Assembly: GCF_052324685.1 (NCBI RefSeq)
Contig: NC_135222.1
Span: 4,131,749 to 4,195,748, forward strand
Reading direction: 5' to 3'
DNA: 64,000 bases
Source: Brachyhypopomus gauderio
Lineage: Eukaryota > Chordata > Actinopteri > Gymnotiformes > Hypopomidae
Shown here: one piece after another, positions 19,712 through 32,600 of the stretch
Numbering within the stretch: position 1 is the stretch's first letter
Layout: each line of letters begins with the position of its first letter
Notes under the pieces: model-generated
What the model was told of the DNA's origin: nothing
What the model saw: only the letters and a program-made list of their open reading frames with translations
The model's database searches: none
Position numbers and translations under genes: made by a program

Positions 19712-22700
19712 TTACCATGGTCTGCTGTCTGGATAATTGGGCACAGCGGCCTGGGGAAGACTGGGACCGCTCTCCGCAACGGTTTTAAAGGCAGCTTCTC
19801 TGGCAGGGGCACTCTTCCACACCCCAGTGCTCCACTCATCCTGGGCACGCTGGAGGCTGCCTCCCCCACCACGGTAGAGCCGGTGAATCTGAAAGGACAC
19901 ATACAGAAACGTCACCTCTGCCACACACCTGGAACTTATTATTCTGCACAGACATCTAATACTAAACAATGCTGCACAGGACATTTTAAATTATGATGCT
20001 GGTAAAATTTAACTGTTTCCCATTACAGTGTATTTACACATAGGAAAGAATATATATTGACTATGTACTTTGGACATTTAATACAGGAAGGACCATGTTT
20101 AAAGAATGTCTGGCATATCTCACCCTGATCAGAACAAGTACCATAAGTCCTGAGACAATAGTGAATAGCACAGCTGAGAAGAGCATAATCACACCTGACC
20201 CCACATTAGTGCTGAAAAACGTCACTGTTGCTATCCAGCCACTAGAGGGAGGTATAAGGAGGGGAGAAGAAGACAGGGGATGTGTTAGAAATGGCCTACT
20301 ATATACTACTCACATACTGACTGGTCCCCAAATCAATATGTAACCAACAAATTTGTACAGTACATGAAAGACACCCAGATGATGTACTACTCCAGTTAAA
20401 TATTCCAGTTCATGACCATCTTTGTGGTATACCACATCCTAACAACAGTGGCAGAAAATCTTTCAATAGTTGGTACCTTCATATGTTAGTTTGACACTAT
20501 AGTTTTTGCATTTGTTGCATACTTGATACTTTACAGCATACCAGCTTTTGGTACAAAGTATTCTGAGTGCAGTATGCAGGAGGCTATATCGAACATAACC
20601 CAGGTTAGTCATTACCTTGCCATAACCTTTACACAAATCTTGTGACGATGACTATTAGAATTCATAAACTTCCCAGGTTGAACTAAACCTTGTGGAATGC
20701 CTTAATAATAATAATAAAAAATATAGCCGCAAGCGGCGATTGGCGGGTTCACACAAAAAAAGGCAAAAAAGCCCAAAGGGTCTTTTAGACCAACAAATTG
20801 GCCTCTTGGCCTCAATAGGCAAAAAGAACCCCAATAGGTCCTTTAGACCCAAAAGTGAATAGAAGCTGTTTGAGTGGAAAAAATGCATAAGTAAATCAAT
20901 GTGACAAAACATTCAATTCAACTGAGGCACTAAAGGCCCAAAAGGATCAAAATAATGTGTATTGGCAAAATGATTCAGATCACAGAACTAAATCACATGC
21001 TGAGATCAGCTTTGTGTGCGTTTCATGTGAGCAATTGTTTTCAGTCAGTTTCGGTGTTTGGCCACTAGATGGAGCCCAAGTACTATCATACTGATATCTC
21101 ATTATTCTCAGTAATGCAATGACATTTTGGTGAATTAAAAGGTTCATTTCTGGTCAGGCAGTGCACTTTTTGTTATGAGATGTAATTGCAATGTTATAGA
21201 CCTCATTGATCTGAATCATACAAGCCCCATTACTTGTCTGTATTCTGCATAACAAGATTGCTGCGTGAGTTTTTATGATTTCTCAGGTTTTTGGGTACTG
21301 TAGCGCCTCCGACAGGCCAATTTGAACCAAACTTGGCCTACCTCACAAGGACCTCAGTCTATAAAAGCCTTTCAAATTGGGAGTTGATCACTTACATGGT
21401 TTATGAGTTATAGCAATAAAGGTCATTTATGGCATGGCCAGAAGGATATAATGGAAAAATTGACCAATCAGACAAAAAAAATGCAACATTTTTTCCTTAT
21501 TTAGTTAACTACAGTGTCTACAGATTATGCCTATGCCATTTTTGCCATCATTGGATCAAATTCCCAGGACTAGTTCTTAAAGAGCTATTTTCAAACAATT
21601 GATGAATGTGACAAAAGTATGCATTTTTTAATAGGACTTGTAATTGCAAAGTTGTCAGGTCTACTGCAAGGTATAAAATGAAACAAGTTGCATGTTCCTA
21701 AGTGATAATTTGGAGGAGTTATGTATGATTTTCACAAATAGCGCCACCTAGTGGCCAGATGTTTCAACACTGCACAGTATGACACATAGTCCTGGGATAT
21801 GTACAGTGATGAGGTTTCATGTTGATTGGCCAATGGTAAGTCTGTCAAATGGCCAATTAATTCAAATAAAAATTAATTGGCTCATGGCGGCCATGTTTTT
21901 TGAGCGATGAGGTCATCATTGTGTGCCTTGATACCACTTGGGCCCCTGATGATGCCTGTAAAGTTTGGGCTTGATGTGACTAATGGTTTCTGAGAAACAA
22001 ATTTCCCCATGTTATAGCGCCCCCTATTGGACAATCGTGGCCAGCTTTGACCTGTGACCTCTGAGTCATGTGCCCTAACAACTGATAAATTTTCATAAAG
22101 ATAGGTCAAAGCATTGCTGAGATATAGCTGCTGAAGTCAATTTGGCCACGCCTCAGAGCTATTGATTGACATGTGACAACCAGACGGTATACCAATGTCA
22201 CAGTTTTGTTGATGTTCCTTGATAATGAGATTCTTGTGAATATTTTGACACCAAGATTGTGGTGATCAGATGAAAAACCAGGGACTAGTTTAAAAAAGTA
22301 GGTTTTGCATATTATGCAAATTAGCAAAAAATCTAAGTAGGCGGAGCTTAATGGTTCTTGAGGCTTTTTTGTTTGTCTGGAGCCAAGGAATGCACCTGAA
22401 GTGGAATTTTGTGTCTAGGACCTACGGGGTGGGAGATATGAATCCAAACGCAAAATGCTGCGCTATAGCGCCACCATGAGGCCAATTTGGGTGTCTGTAC
22501 TTAAGCACGGTCCCGCAAACAGACTACACCAGTCTGCCAAGTTTGGTCTCCCTGCGCCTTACGGTTTAGGCTGCAGTATGCGTTTTATGCGGAGAAAAAT
22601 AATAATAATAATAAGAAAGAAAAATCCGAGCAATAACAATAGGTTTCCCACACTATGTGTGTGAACCCTAATAAAAACACTTTTTTCCTGAAAGTCACAG

Positions 22701-23714
22701 CAGGTCAATCTTCTCGTGAGCCCATATTATAATCAGCAAACATACACTAGTGCTAGACAATACGATTCAAAGGACAAAACCTCTGACATTCTGAAAAATA
22801 CATTTAGGAGGCTTATCTGCAAAAAGACTCACAGCTTTGGTCATAACAAAAATTGCAACCAGTATCCCTAATGTGTTCGGAGGAAACTCACCTTGCACCC
22901 CAGCCTTTAAATCCTAAGGTCTGAATAACGGCAACAACACATTGAAGAAAGAAAATAAAAAAGAACATCATGAAGTTACACGAGCTGTCGGCCCTGCAGA
23001 AGAACACAAACCAATGAGTTTAAATAGTGTTTATTTAGACATAATGACTGTGTACTTTAGCTCTCCCCACCCTCTGGCTTTACCTGAATGCTTTGTAAAG
23101 CGTCCTGAACCAACAGATGTAACTACAGGGGCCGAACAGCGCAAGCCAGAGAAGAGCAAAGCCAAAATTTTCCACTCCACCTCCTCCAGCCCACCAGGCT
23201 ATGCAAGACACCACGTTGACACATAATGTAATCGAGTACACTAGGAAGAAAGGAATGTGAAACATCGTTATTGTTCATAATACTAAACAGATAAGCTTCA
23301 CAGCCATATCCAGGAGGATACAGTCCTGCTCAGCAGCTGTGCATGAGGGTGGGACGCATGTACCCCTCACACTACTCATATGATGCATTAGGTTGGCTGG
23401 TGTATGGTCTATGCCACTGCTTGTATATAATCTCTGTTGCTTACACATCCAAAGGTGGTAAACTCTGCGAACGATCTGGCGATGAGCATCAGGGATTTCT
23501 TCGTCGAAGTTTTGATAGAAACATGGCTTAATTCGCACAAATCCAGGCAGAGGTGGAAAGTTGTTGGGTCGTTCTGAGAGAAAAGTAGACCTTATTCAGG
23601 CAGACTGAAGGAAGTTGTTCATTAATACGCGTTTAGTCTTAAAAACAGAGGTAAAGTACACCACTAGCTAAAGTAAATCAATGTTTCCATCACACCAGGT
23701 TACTCACCCGTCAT
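19712..23714 (-). CDS. scamp4: SCAMP4, secretory carrier membrane protein 4, complete (6 exons)
   Basis: Four-pass membrane protein of recycling and secretory vesicles. Coding exons: 23714-23708 (only 7 nt), 23573-23445, 23240-23084, 22993-22892, 20241-20124, 19888-19712; they join in phase to 229 codons, the human SCAMP4 length. Recognised by the N-terminal NNFPPLPGF and KPCFYQNF motifs, the four hydrophobic segments ([71 protein letters not shown]), the cytosolic loop between TM2 and TM3 ([11 protein letters not shown], the SCAMP E-peptide), and the short C-terminus [19 protein letters not shown]. The N-terminal NPF repeats and leucine-zipper region of SCAMP1-3 are absent, which marks SCAMP4/5, and the C-terminal tail favours SCAMP4. 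The start ATGACG|G sits in a tiny exon that an ORF scan would miss. Intron 4 contains a 2-kb interspersed repeat. Confidence 0.94.
20701..22677. repeat. Interspersed repeat, about 2 kb, in scamp4 intron 4
   Basis: The segment is bounded by an inverted pair GGGTTCACACA (about 20745) and TGTGTGTGAACCC (about 22658), with AATAATAATA runs near both ends. Near the left edge is GCCGCAAGCGGC. The interior has several 'gcgccacctagtggcc'-type blocks typical of a repetitive family seen in many fish genomes (from memory). No long ORF is present. The class is unknown; it behaves like a non-autonomous element. Confidence 0.6.
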
Positions 23715-26700
23715 TTCGATCTTGCTTCACCGTTATGAAATAAATACAAAATGAGAAAGGAAGGAATAATAATTATAGTGAGATGGCCAAGGTTTCATCG
23801 ATGTCAAGTTAGTATTTTATCATTTCGGGTAGATATCTATCTAACAAGACAACATATAATAATACCAATGGCAGCGAATCTAGCTCATTACAACCAGCAA
23901 AGCTCCCAGATGCTGTGCTACTAATCAACATGCTAAACGTTAGCCTGGTGCTAACCAGCTCCCCCCAGAGCTGCAGCGCTGACGAAGCGAAACAATATCA
24001 AATACTTCCTTCTTACTGCACACCGAGGCCATGTAATACACGGCCAAAAAACATACCTCTGATGTTTTACTGCGACTATCATTCTCACTGGAGTTATACA
24101 GAGAGAGAGATAAATATAACACCTACCTGTTAGGACGCTGGCTAACGTTAAGGATGCGGTCCGGTCGGTCCCGTAGATAACGGGAAATTGTTTCGGCATA
24201 CTTGTAGGAAATGTAGTTCTAAGATGCATCAAAAATAGCTTTGTCCCGCTCACTAAAACAATGCACGAAACTACAGATCCCAGGCCGTGATAAAAAAAAG
24301 GCGTATTCCCAGTACTTGTGACTTCTTAGAAAGTTTGCTTATTTTGTATTTTAAAGCTGGCGTCGATCCAATAGTTCATATGAACGTTTCATTCTATCTT
24401 TCTAACACCATATATGAATAATTAACTGAATAATCAATTCACCAACATATTTTGTGTTTCTCGTTTGTTTTGGTCCCTTTTGCGTTACAGCTTTTCAGTG
24501 CAATATTCGGAAAACATTCCCTGAGGACATTTTATCATACAAAGCACCATCACATTTCTAAATGATTGGGGTAAACTATTGCTTTACTAGTTCTGCAAGA
24601 TTCTGGGCCAAACATGGTGTACTCATGGCACTGTTATGGGAAGGGTAAGACTACTGTAGGCTACAACCGCCCTAGCTGTAGCCTGCAGGAGGTAAAGTTG
24701 AGGTTTGGCACGGCGTTTGGACTTTGGGCCCATATGCAACATACCAATGTGAAATATCTAGTACGGCATTTATATTTTGTAAACGGCCACATTCGAGACG
24801 TGGCTGTGTTCAAGTGCTTTCGGATTCGGACAACGGCGATATGTGGCCCAGATGAAAAGAGATGTGTGAGAACTGGACCATTACATGTTTGCTATCTGGG
24901 TATGATGTTAAAATTGCCATTGTAGAAGTACATTAAGAATTTATATAGTTATGTGCCTGAGTAATTTGTCTAAGGGTATAGAGAATGGTATCCAGGGTAT
25001 CTAGGGTATGCAGAGAATGATATTACGACCAAAAATATATAGTATTATGATCAGAACATATTTTAGAGGGTCGTGGGATACGGTTTTCAGTCTTCTTGCT
25101 TCATTCAACACAAAGTGGAGTTCCCTAAATGGTTTTGGGGAGTATTCTGCAGAATTCCAGTTAGTTGAAAGTGTGCTAGAATTAGTTCCACCATGTTTTG
25201 CGCTACATCCTCTCCCAGTTGCTAAACTACACTCAGACAATATTCCAACTAAGCAGTGGTCCCACGAGCAGAGGCAAACACAATAATCAGACTTCATTTA
25301 GTTTCACAAAAGACCTTTGACCTTATAATAGCCTTATTCTTATTCCATAAATGACCCACGGTTGGTTGGTTGGTTGGTTTGCATAATTTGCAACTTTTAA
25401 AGAGGTTATTAGTGGCTCTTAATGATCCAGGGATACAGTTTTAGTTAAGTCTTGCTTTTGTGGCCACAAAATGAGCATCAAAAACTACAAAATGTATTCT
25501 ATGAATAAGGTATTCTATGAAGTCCAATAAGTCACCAATTGATTTAGACAGAATCTCTCCCCTTCTAATGTAAAGCCTGCAGTCCTTGTGTTGAATGTGA
25601 AGTGGATGTTCAGACTTTGAAGCTCGTCATTATACAGAGTGAATCAAGAAGCATCTAACGTATTTGTAGAGACCATAGAGGCCATCACAAATGTCATTAA
25701 AACACTTAATATTAAAACACAAGATATTGATGTATAAGAGATCTTACCTTATTGCCTATAGAAATGAGAACAAGATATGCACCTTCTTCTAGGGGCTGGA
25801 ATGAACTAGTTATCCTGGAGGGAGACCATCAAAACATATAAATAACATATAAATAAAGAAATATTCTTCACAAACCATGTAGAATGGTCTAACCGAGATC
25901 CTAACTGAGGGTGGGGTTACAGGTATATACACCTGTGTAAGGGGACTTTCCCTTTTGGTGGGATGTGTTAAGCTTTGCAGCCAACAGATGGCAGTAGTGA
26001 GACATCTGATGGGACATTAGAGGCTATTACGAAAGGCTGTGTGTTGCACTCAGTAATGACCTAAGCTTTAAGCCCTTATGTGTTTACAAAACCGTGTTCT
26101 GTCATCTGAGAATTATACTCAAGGTGCATGATGTGCTCTCAATATTTATACATGCTATTTTTACATACTGTTTATGCATACACATAACTCATGTCATGAG
26201 GAGTGGAACTACTGGAATGTGTATGTTACCAGAGCACTCCACCTCAAGACAGCAAATGAGATTGACATGCAAAATAACCGGAGCATATTTTCATTTGTTT
26301 TCAAACGGCAGCACTAGTTAGCTTTTTGTTGTAAAATAATTAAATTTTATGTTAATTTGTGATCTTCAAAGGCCTTTATGGTATTTCTCTTTTTGATTTT
26401 CCATTATAATTTTATTTTTAATTCATTTATATTACATCTATTTGTAGTGCACTTTGCAAGCCTTTTTAAAGAGTACAATATAATTCAAGCTTATTATTAT
26501 TAGTTTTGTATGTTTTGATGTGGAATTTGGAAAATGGAAGCATATATACATTTAATAAAAGTAGTCAGTAGAACAGAAGACTGAGGGGGCCACAGGTCAT
26601 AGGCATCTACTCAGATACATGTTTATCAATTATTTTATTGCTCAAATGAAACTGAAAAAAAACAAGATTTTACTGTGGTGATAGTATGAGCTCATTGAGC

Positions 26701-27141
26701 ATTCCTGGTGCAGGAAATTGTGTTTACAGAGCAACCCCAATAAAATGTAAGTAGATTTTTAGCTATATAAGGTGCTACTTCTCACTGTAAGAATTAAATG
26801 AATTCCTTCTGTTTTGTCTGCAAAGGAATAGTCGAGAAAAATGTTGTTGTCCACATTACCCAATACCCTCCTCTATTCAATGCTGCTTTCCGAGCGGGCA
26901 TTTTTTACGGATTGATAGCGACACCCAGTGGAGTTTGGGTGTATTTCAAGTACTAATCAGTGATACCACCAAAAACCACAGACAAAACAGAATGTTTCAG
27001 TTATTTTGGCTAATTACATTGAAATTCACTTGAAAGATTGAGAAAACCCTTCGCCACAGAGGTGGTTATATTATTTCTAAAACCGGGAAATGCGGCTAAT
27101 GATTTGCACAACATAGTTGAACAACTTAGAGTGAATGATAG
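23715..27141. other. Intergenic upstream of scamp4
   Basis: The scamp4 promoter and 5' flank lie within about 23715-24270. The remainder to 27141 is AT-rich. A 103-codon frame at 24614-24925 has no recognisable domain. A short (GGTT)n run occurs near 25362-25380. Nothing else could be supported. Confidence 0.35.
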
Positions 27142-27472
27142 TGTGACGTTCGGTGCGGCGTGAAGGAGGAGACACAGATCCTTCTGTGGCGACAGACGTC
27201 ACTTTTATTTTCACACACAGATAGCGCACGTAGAACATTTAACTGACACGGCAACGTGTAGACTTTAAACAACGACGAGCACAGGACACTGCGCGAGCGC
27301 ACATTAAATAGACAAACCACATAAGCCCCACGTGATTACGAGACGAACCACAGGTGAGACGGATTATCACAAGACACAACCACACCCACGGAGATCCACA
27401 GACGCAGACGAGTAGACGTAGACGACGTAAACACACACCCAAAAGGGAGGGGCCGGGGTCCTCAACGTGACA
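27142..27472 (-). mobile_element. Solo LTR (copy 1), minus strand
   Basis: The ends are TGTGACG...CGTGACA, i.e. TGTCACG...CGTCACA on the minus strand. It is a close relative of the element at 35504-35842 in the opposite orientation. On the minus strand it has a GTCTATTTAATGTGCGC promoter-like box and an AAAATAAAAGTGACG poly(A)-signal region near the 3' end, as expected of an LTR. Flanking 5-mers GATAG and GATAT agree at four of five positions, consistent with a decayed target-site duplication. No internal retroviral or retrotransposon genes are attached. Confidence 0.75.
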
Positions 27473-27623
27473 GATATAATACTCAGTGGCACACTGTAAT
27501 AAACAGACTGTCACCGGCTCACAGTTTTTTAGTTATCATATTACTGGTGATTTGGATGGAATGACAATTGCTGGCAAACATATTGTGATGAGCTAATTTG
27601 TGGGAAACACCAAGCTGTTTTTG

Positions 27624-27945
27624 AAGGAGAAGAAGAAGAAGAAGAAGAAGGAGAGAACAGAAGAAGAAGGAGCTGAAGAAGAATGAGAACGAAGAAAAGA
27701 AGAAGAAGAAAAAGGAGGAGGTGAAGACTAAGAAAAAGAATGAGAAGGAGGAGAAGAAGAAGAAGAAGGAGGAGGAAAAGAAGAAGAAAAAAAGAAGGAG
27801 AAGAAGGAGAACTAGGAGAAGAAGGCGGATCAGAAGAAGAAGAAGGAGGAGGAAAAGAAGAAGAAAAAAGAAGGAGAACTAGGAGAAGAAGAAGGAGCTG
27901 AGGAAGAATGAGAAGGAGGAAAAGAATAAGAAGGAGAAGAAATTG
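27624..27945. repeat. Polypurine (GAA/GAG) tract
   Basis: About 320 bp are almost purely A and G, mostly GAA and GAG triplets with a few AACTAGG and AATGAG interruptions. Imperfect longer-period repeats are present (GAAGAAGGAGAACTAGGAG occurs twice). It lies about 0.7 kb upstream of the presumed chaf1a promoter. Confidence 0.93.
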
Positions 27946-28555
27946 GTTGGAAGCTATTGGCTGGGTCTCTTATATAACTTCTCTCTGCACAGGTTGAATA
28001 TCTGGATTCAAGTGATTACCATTTCAAACTGGTTTAGAAACAATTTAGTTCTAGACTCAAATGACAAGCCATACTGTTAACAAGATTTGCAAAATGTCAT
28101 GTTATTCCATCTGGCTCGAATATGCTGTTGGGGTTGTTGTCTTTCAATTGACAACAACATCTCTTCAGTCAAAGGGATCAATCCCTTCATCTTTTGTATA
28201 CTTTTATTGGATGTGTGTGCAATTTTTTATAGATCAGATAGTTCTGTACTTATTTTTATTTTTGCTTTAAACATCTCTTCTTTATGTTTACTTACAAGAA
28301 AGAAAATTAAAAGAAATATGTTCTTGCTAAATATCATATTCATAATATTCTGAACACTTTTGACAATACTCAAAGCAACTACTGTATTACTGCTAATGTA
28401 TTCTACCTTTATGACTCATGAGGAGAAAGGAGACTCCAGATGTCTATTTATTATAAACTGTCATACGTCGCTGTTGTGTAGCGTATTTGTTGACGTAATA
28501 TTTTTTTCGTTAAAAAAGACAAGAACGAGGACCAATCGCTTGATTTTCCGTCTTT

Positions 28556-28730
28556 GCTGACGAATTGTGCCATTACCCAATCAGCAGCGCTGAGGAAGGT
28601 TCGCAACAAGCTCCCGCCAATTCTGACTAGAGCGCGAGGGAGTCAGCGGGGACGTGAAGTTCGAGTCGCGAGGAGGTGTAGAAAACACCGTTTATACGAA
28701 ACACGAAACGACGGTTGGTTTTGTGTTCTT
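28556..28730 (+). promoter_or_regulatory. Putative chaf1a promoter: CCAAT box and E2F-type site
   Basis: ACCCAATCAG (CCAAT box) lies at about 28575-28584. CTCCCGCCAA, the reverse complement of an E2F core TTGGCGGGAG, lies at about 28610-28619, in a locally GC-rich segment about 1.05 kb upstream of the chaf1a ATG. A second TGGCGGGAG is at about 29330. CCAAT and E2F together fit an S-phase gene such as chaf1a. The transcription start is not determinable here; 5' UTR exon(s) probably lie between 28620 and 29669. Confidence 0.5.
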
Positions 28731-29669
28731 CGAGGAGTACCGAGTCAACGAAAAACTGGGGTTTCGTTTGAAGTGAAAAATCTCATTAGCTTTATCTTTT
28801 AAAAAAATCTCCACGTAAACACTTTACTTGTGAACTCTTCAGGCTAGCGAAGCGCTAACCTACGGATGGTGGTGGTGATGCTTGCGGCCGAAGACCCATC
28901 GGCGGACGGGCCTTTAGCCTCCACGCCACGGAGAGGTGTGAGCGGGACCAGTTTGATACACACACCGCAGCGGTTTATGACCTTCACGTCGAGATATAAC
29001 CGAGCTAACCACCGCGACACGTTCATACGGGCGCAGGATTAGGTTTTGTAGAACAATACACTCTTCTAGCGAGCTAGTTGGCTAATTGTTGTGAACGAAC
29101 AGTTGAATCTTCTCGACAGTTTTGGTAACCGGTTCCCTCGGCAGCTGAACCACTAACTAGTCAAGTCCCAGAATAAATGCCTCTTGGACCTGGCTGTCGA
29201 TGTTTAGGGTACATAATTTACAACAGACCTTTAGGGTGCCTGCGTGAACTTTTACTTCAACTGTTGGCAGCTAAGCGCAGCCTGGCCCGGGCCTGCTAAC
29301 AGCACCTCCACACTCCGGTGCTGCTTGAATGGCGGGAGAGCGAAAGCAAACAGTTTATTATATAGACCGATTAGTGCCGACGGGCTGCTGTAACATTTGG
29401 TCGCCTTTTGTATCTTGAAACCTTGTTGGATGTGATTGTAAACTGTATTTTAGCGCGGGAAACGCTTGTCTGTTTCAAATAGAAGAAACTATCCACTAGT
29501 AAGTTTTAAGTAGCAAGTTTTCGCTGTAGTCAGAATCAAAAGACGTATTTAATTTCCATCATATAACTTATTTACACTTAACCTAGCGTGTGCCACCGTT
29601 TAACATTATAACTTGATGTTAAACAGGTCATACAAAGCCTGCTCATTCAATATATTTTGCGGTACAGGT

Positions 29670-32600
29670 ATGGATTGCGTGGACAAAGCAAATACTGCCA
29701 CCAAGAAGCTTGTTCAAGGTAAAAAGCGCCTGCAATGTCGACGCAACTACACATTTACCGTGTCGTGTATTTCATTTTTGCAAGAATTTTTTAATGGTTT
29801 ACGTCAGTATGTTAAGAGCAGAACGTGTGAATTTTGAATGAAATTAAGTATGTAATGTATTGGTAACTGCGTTTAGTATTTTAAACCTATTTATGACTAC
29901 GCAAGTTTTTGAATTGGATTAGCTCATAACCACTTCAGTTCGAAATGGAGCTGTCAAACAGTGCACTCCTATATAACCACTATATTTTGGAAATGACTGT
30001 ACATTTAAGACCTTAGATGATTTTGTTTACAGAATCCAGTAGTCACATTATCTGCAATGTAAATTGTATGTTTTGAAAATATAGCATTACATAGCCATTA
30101 ATCAGTATGGAGTCTCTAACGATTTTTGATGGCTTTGTTTTGTGCATTTCTAATTATTTGTTGAACTTGGTCTCATTTTCTATCTAAATTGTTATGATTT
30201 CGTTCCAGCCCGTCTTCCTTTCAAACGTCTTAACCCAGAACCCAAGGCAACAAATGAGACCAAAAGGACCAAAACAAAGGCTTCTGGTCCACCTACTCAT
30301 GAGCCCAGTGCTTCTGATGGGGAGAACGAAGAAGACACGCTCCTCCTGAAGCCTAGACCTGGTTTGATTAACGGCTGCGGACCTCTTGATGGTTTTATGA
30401 GAAGGGCCAAGTGTCCTCCGGTAAGCTCTGTTCCTGTAGTCATGATTGACCTAACAGAGGACTCAAATTCCACCGATGCCTCTAAGCGTCAGCCTCCTGC
30501 TCCTGAAGTTGCCCCGTGCCCCCTTATGGGTGAGGCCACAAGACCTACCCTGGCTGCCACACAGGAGAAAGAACCCCAAACGTCCCCCGTCACCTGCTCG
30601 CCGTCAGTCGTGAGTATTGAAACAGACAAGGCGGACGACGGCGTCACTCTCCCGACGATGGACAGCACTCTGGAGTCTGAACCGGAGACAGAACCACAAC
30701 ACCAGGAGACAGACGTGAGTCAGGAGAACGTCTCTGCACTCTCCCCCATGTCCACCAGCTCCGTCTCAATGGTTGAGAGCTCACCAGAGCCCAGCAAGAG
30801 CACACCGACCACGCCCGCCTCAGTGAGTTCAAGTATGAGGTTTCTCTGCATCCTCTGAGCGTTCCAAAACATTCCAGCTAATTGGGGGTTTAATGGTCGG
30901 TATCTTGTGGCTGATTAATTGCTCTTGATGAGTTGCTGTTGAATATAAAGTGTGGGAAAAGTGATTAAGTAGAGCTAGGGCAGAGATAATCAAATGATAA
31001 TCAAAATCAAATTGGTGCTTGCTGCTATTAATTGATGTTAAAGCATGTGCATAGAGAAATACTTTAAAGTGGGAAGCAGTATTACCTTCACTTCTCAGTC
31101 CAGCTGCTAACCAAGTCTGCTTTAAGATCATCTGTAGGACGGTGCTGAAGTGACTGAATGATGTTTTCACAGTACAGACCTGTATATGTCTTGTAGGAAA
31201 TTAAGTATTAGGCTCATGAATATTTCTCATGTAACTTAAGTTAAAATTGCTGATTTCTTAATATAATTGATTTGGAAGCATGCAATTTGTTTTTAAATGC
31301 TTGATAAAGCTAATTCTACTAGGGGTGCAGTCAGTATGAAAGTTAATTTTGACATTATATTGCAATCTAATGCATTTACATGGTAATAGGACTAATATAA
31401 CTAGCTTGTTTAATAAAAAGTATTTTCCTTCACATAGGCATCAAGTTCGAATGCAGAGCAGAAACAAATAAAAAGACGTTCATTAAAGGTAAGATTAATG
31501 CCGAGTTTCATCAGGGCATTGACAAGTTTAGTTAGGCGTAGTTGTGAGTGACCTGACCCCCTACCTTTACACAACATCTGGCAATAGTGGCTTCACCATT
31601 AACCATTGCTATATACAGCTTTATAAAGTTGTGCGTTTGTTGTGAAGCTGCGAACCTCCTTCCCGTGTGCACCAGAGCCCCCAGGAAGAAGAGAGGCAGC
31701 GGCAGCGCGATGAGAAGGAGCGTCAGAAGCAGGAGGCCAGGGCGGCCAAGGAGAAGCAGAGAGAGGAGGCCCGCAAGCAGAAGGAGGACATGAAGAGAAA
31801 GCGGAAGGAGAAGAGGGAGAAAGAGGAACAGGAGCGACGGGAGAGGAAGGAGAAGGACTGCAAGGAGAAAGCGGAGAGATTGCGGGTGAAAGAAGAGCAG
31901 CGCAAAGTGAAGATGGAGTGAGTCGGGTTCTTAACATGCACCAGAGTGTCATAATTGGTGTCCTGTGTGCTTTTCTGTTTAAAAATATTTTTACTTATTT
32001 ATTTTAGGGCTAAACTTGAAGAGAAGAGAAAAAAAGAAGAGGAGAAACGGTTGAAAGAAGAAAAAGAGGTTTGTTCCCACAATCACTTTTGAGCTTCCAT
32101 GAAAGCCTTGGGCCTATCTGTGTATAATTTAAGTACGCTGAACTTTCAGTAGGAGAGCATTTCTTGCTTGATGTATACATCATGCCTCAGAGGGCTGTTC
32201 AGATCACAAGTTTCTTAAAATAGATGTGTCAAATCTAGCATTCATGTATCTCGGTTCTTGTTTAATCTGTCTTTAGAGACTCAAAGCTGAAAAGGCTGTG
32301 ATTACCCGATTCCTGCAGAAACCCAAGACTCAGTTAGCACCAAAGGTGAGAAACCAGCTGCACATGGTGGCCTCCTATATTGTTCATTGGACATGTATAT
32401 CTAAACATGTCTAGACCTAGTCATTCTATAATGCTATATTTTACTTTTTTTTTCTCACTCCAATAAATATCTTGTGTTTTGCATATAGGATGTACATTTG
32501 TTTATCCAACTTGAGTTCAATGCCATTGTGTTTCAGACCCTGGCGTCTGTCTGTGGGAAGTTTGCACCCTTTGAGATCAAAGAACACATGACGCTGGCTC

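Noticed and set aside
24614-24925. 103-codon plus-strand ORF in the scamp4-chaf1a interval
   Set aside because: No motif or homology that I can name; length is compatible with chance.
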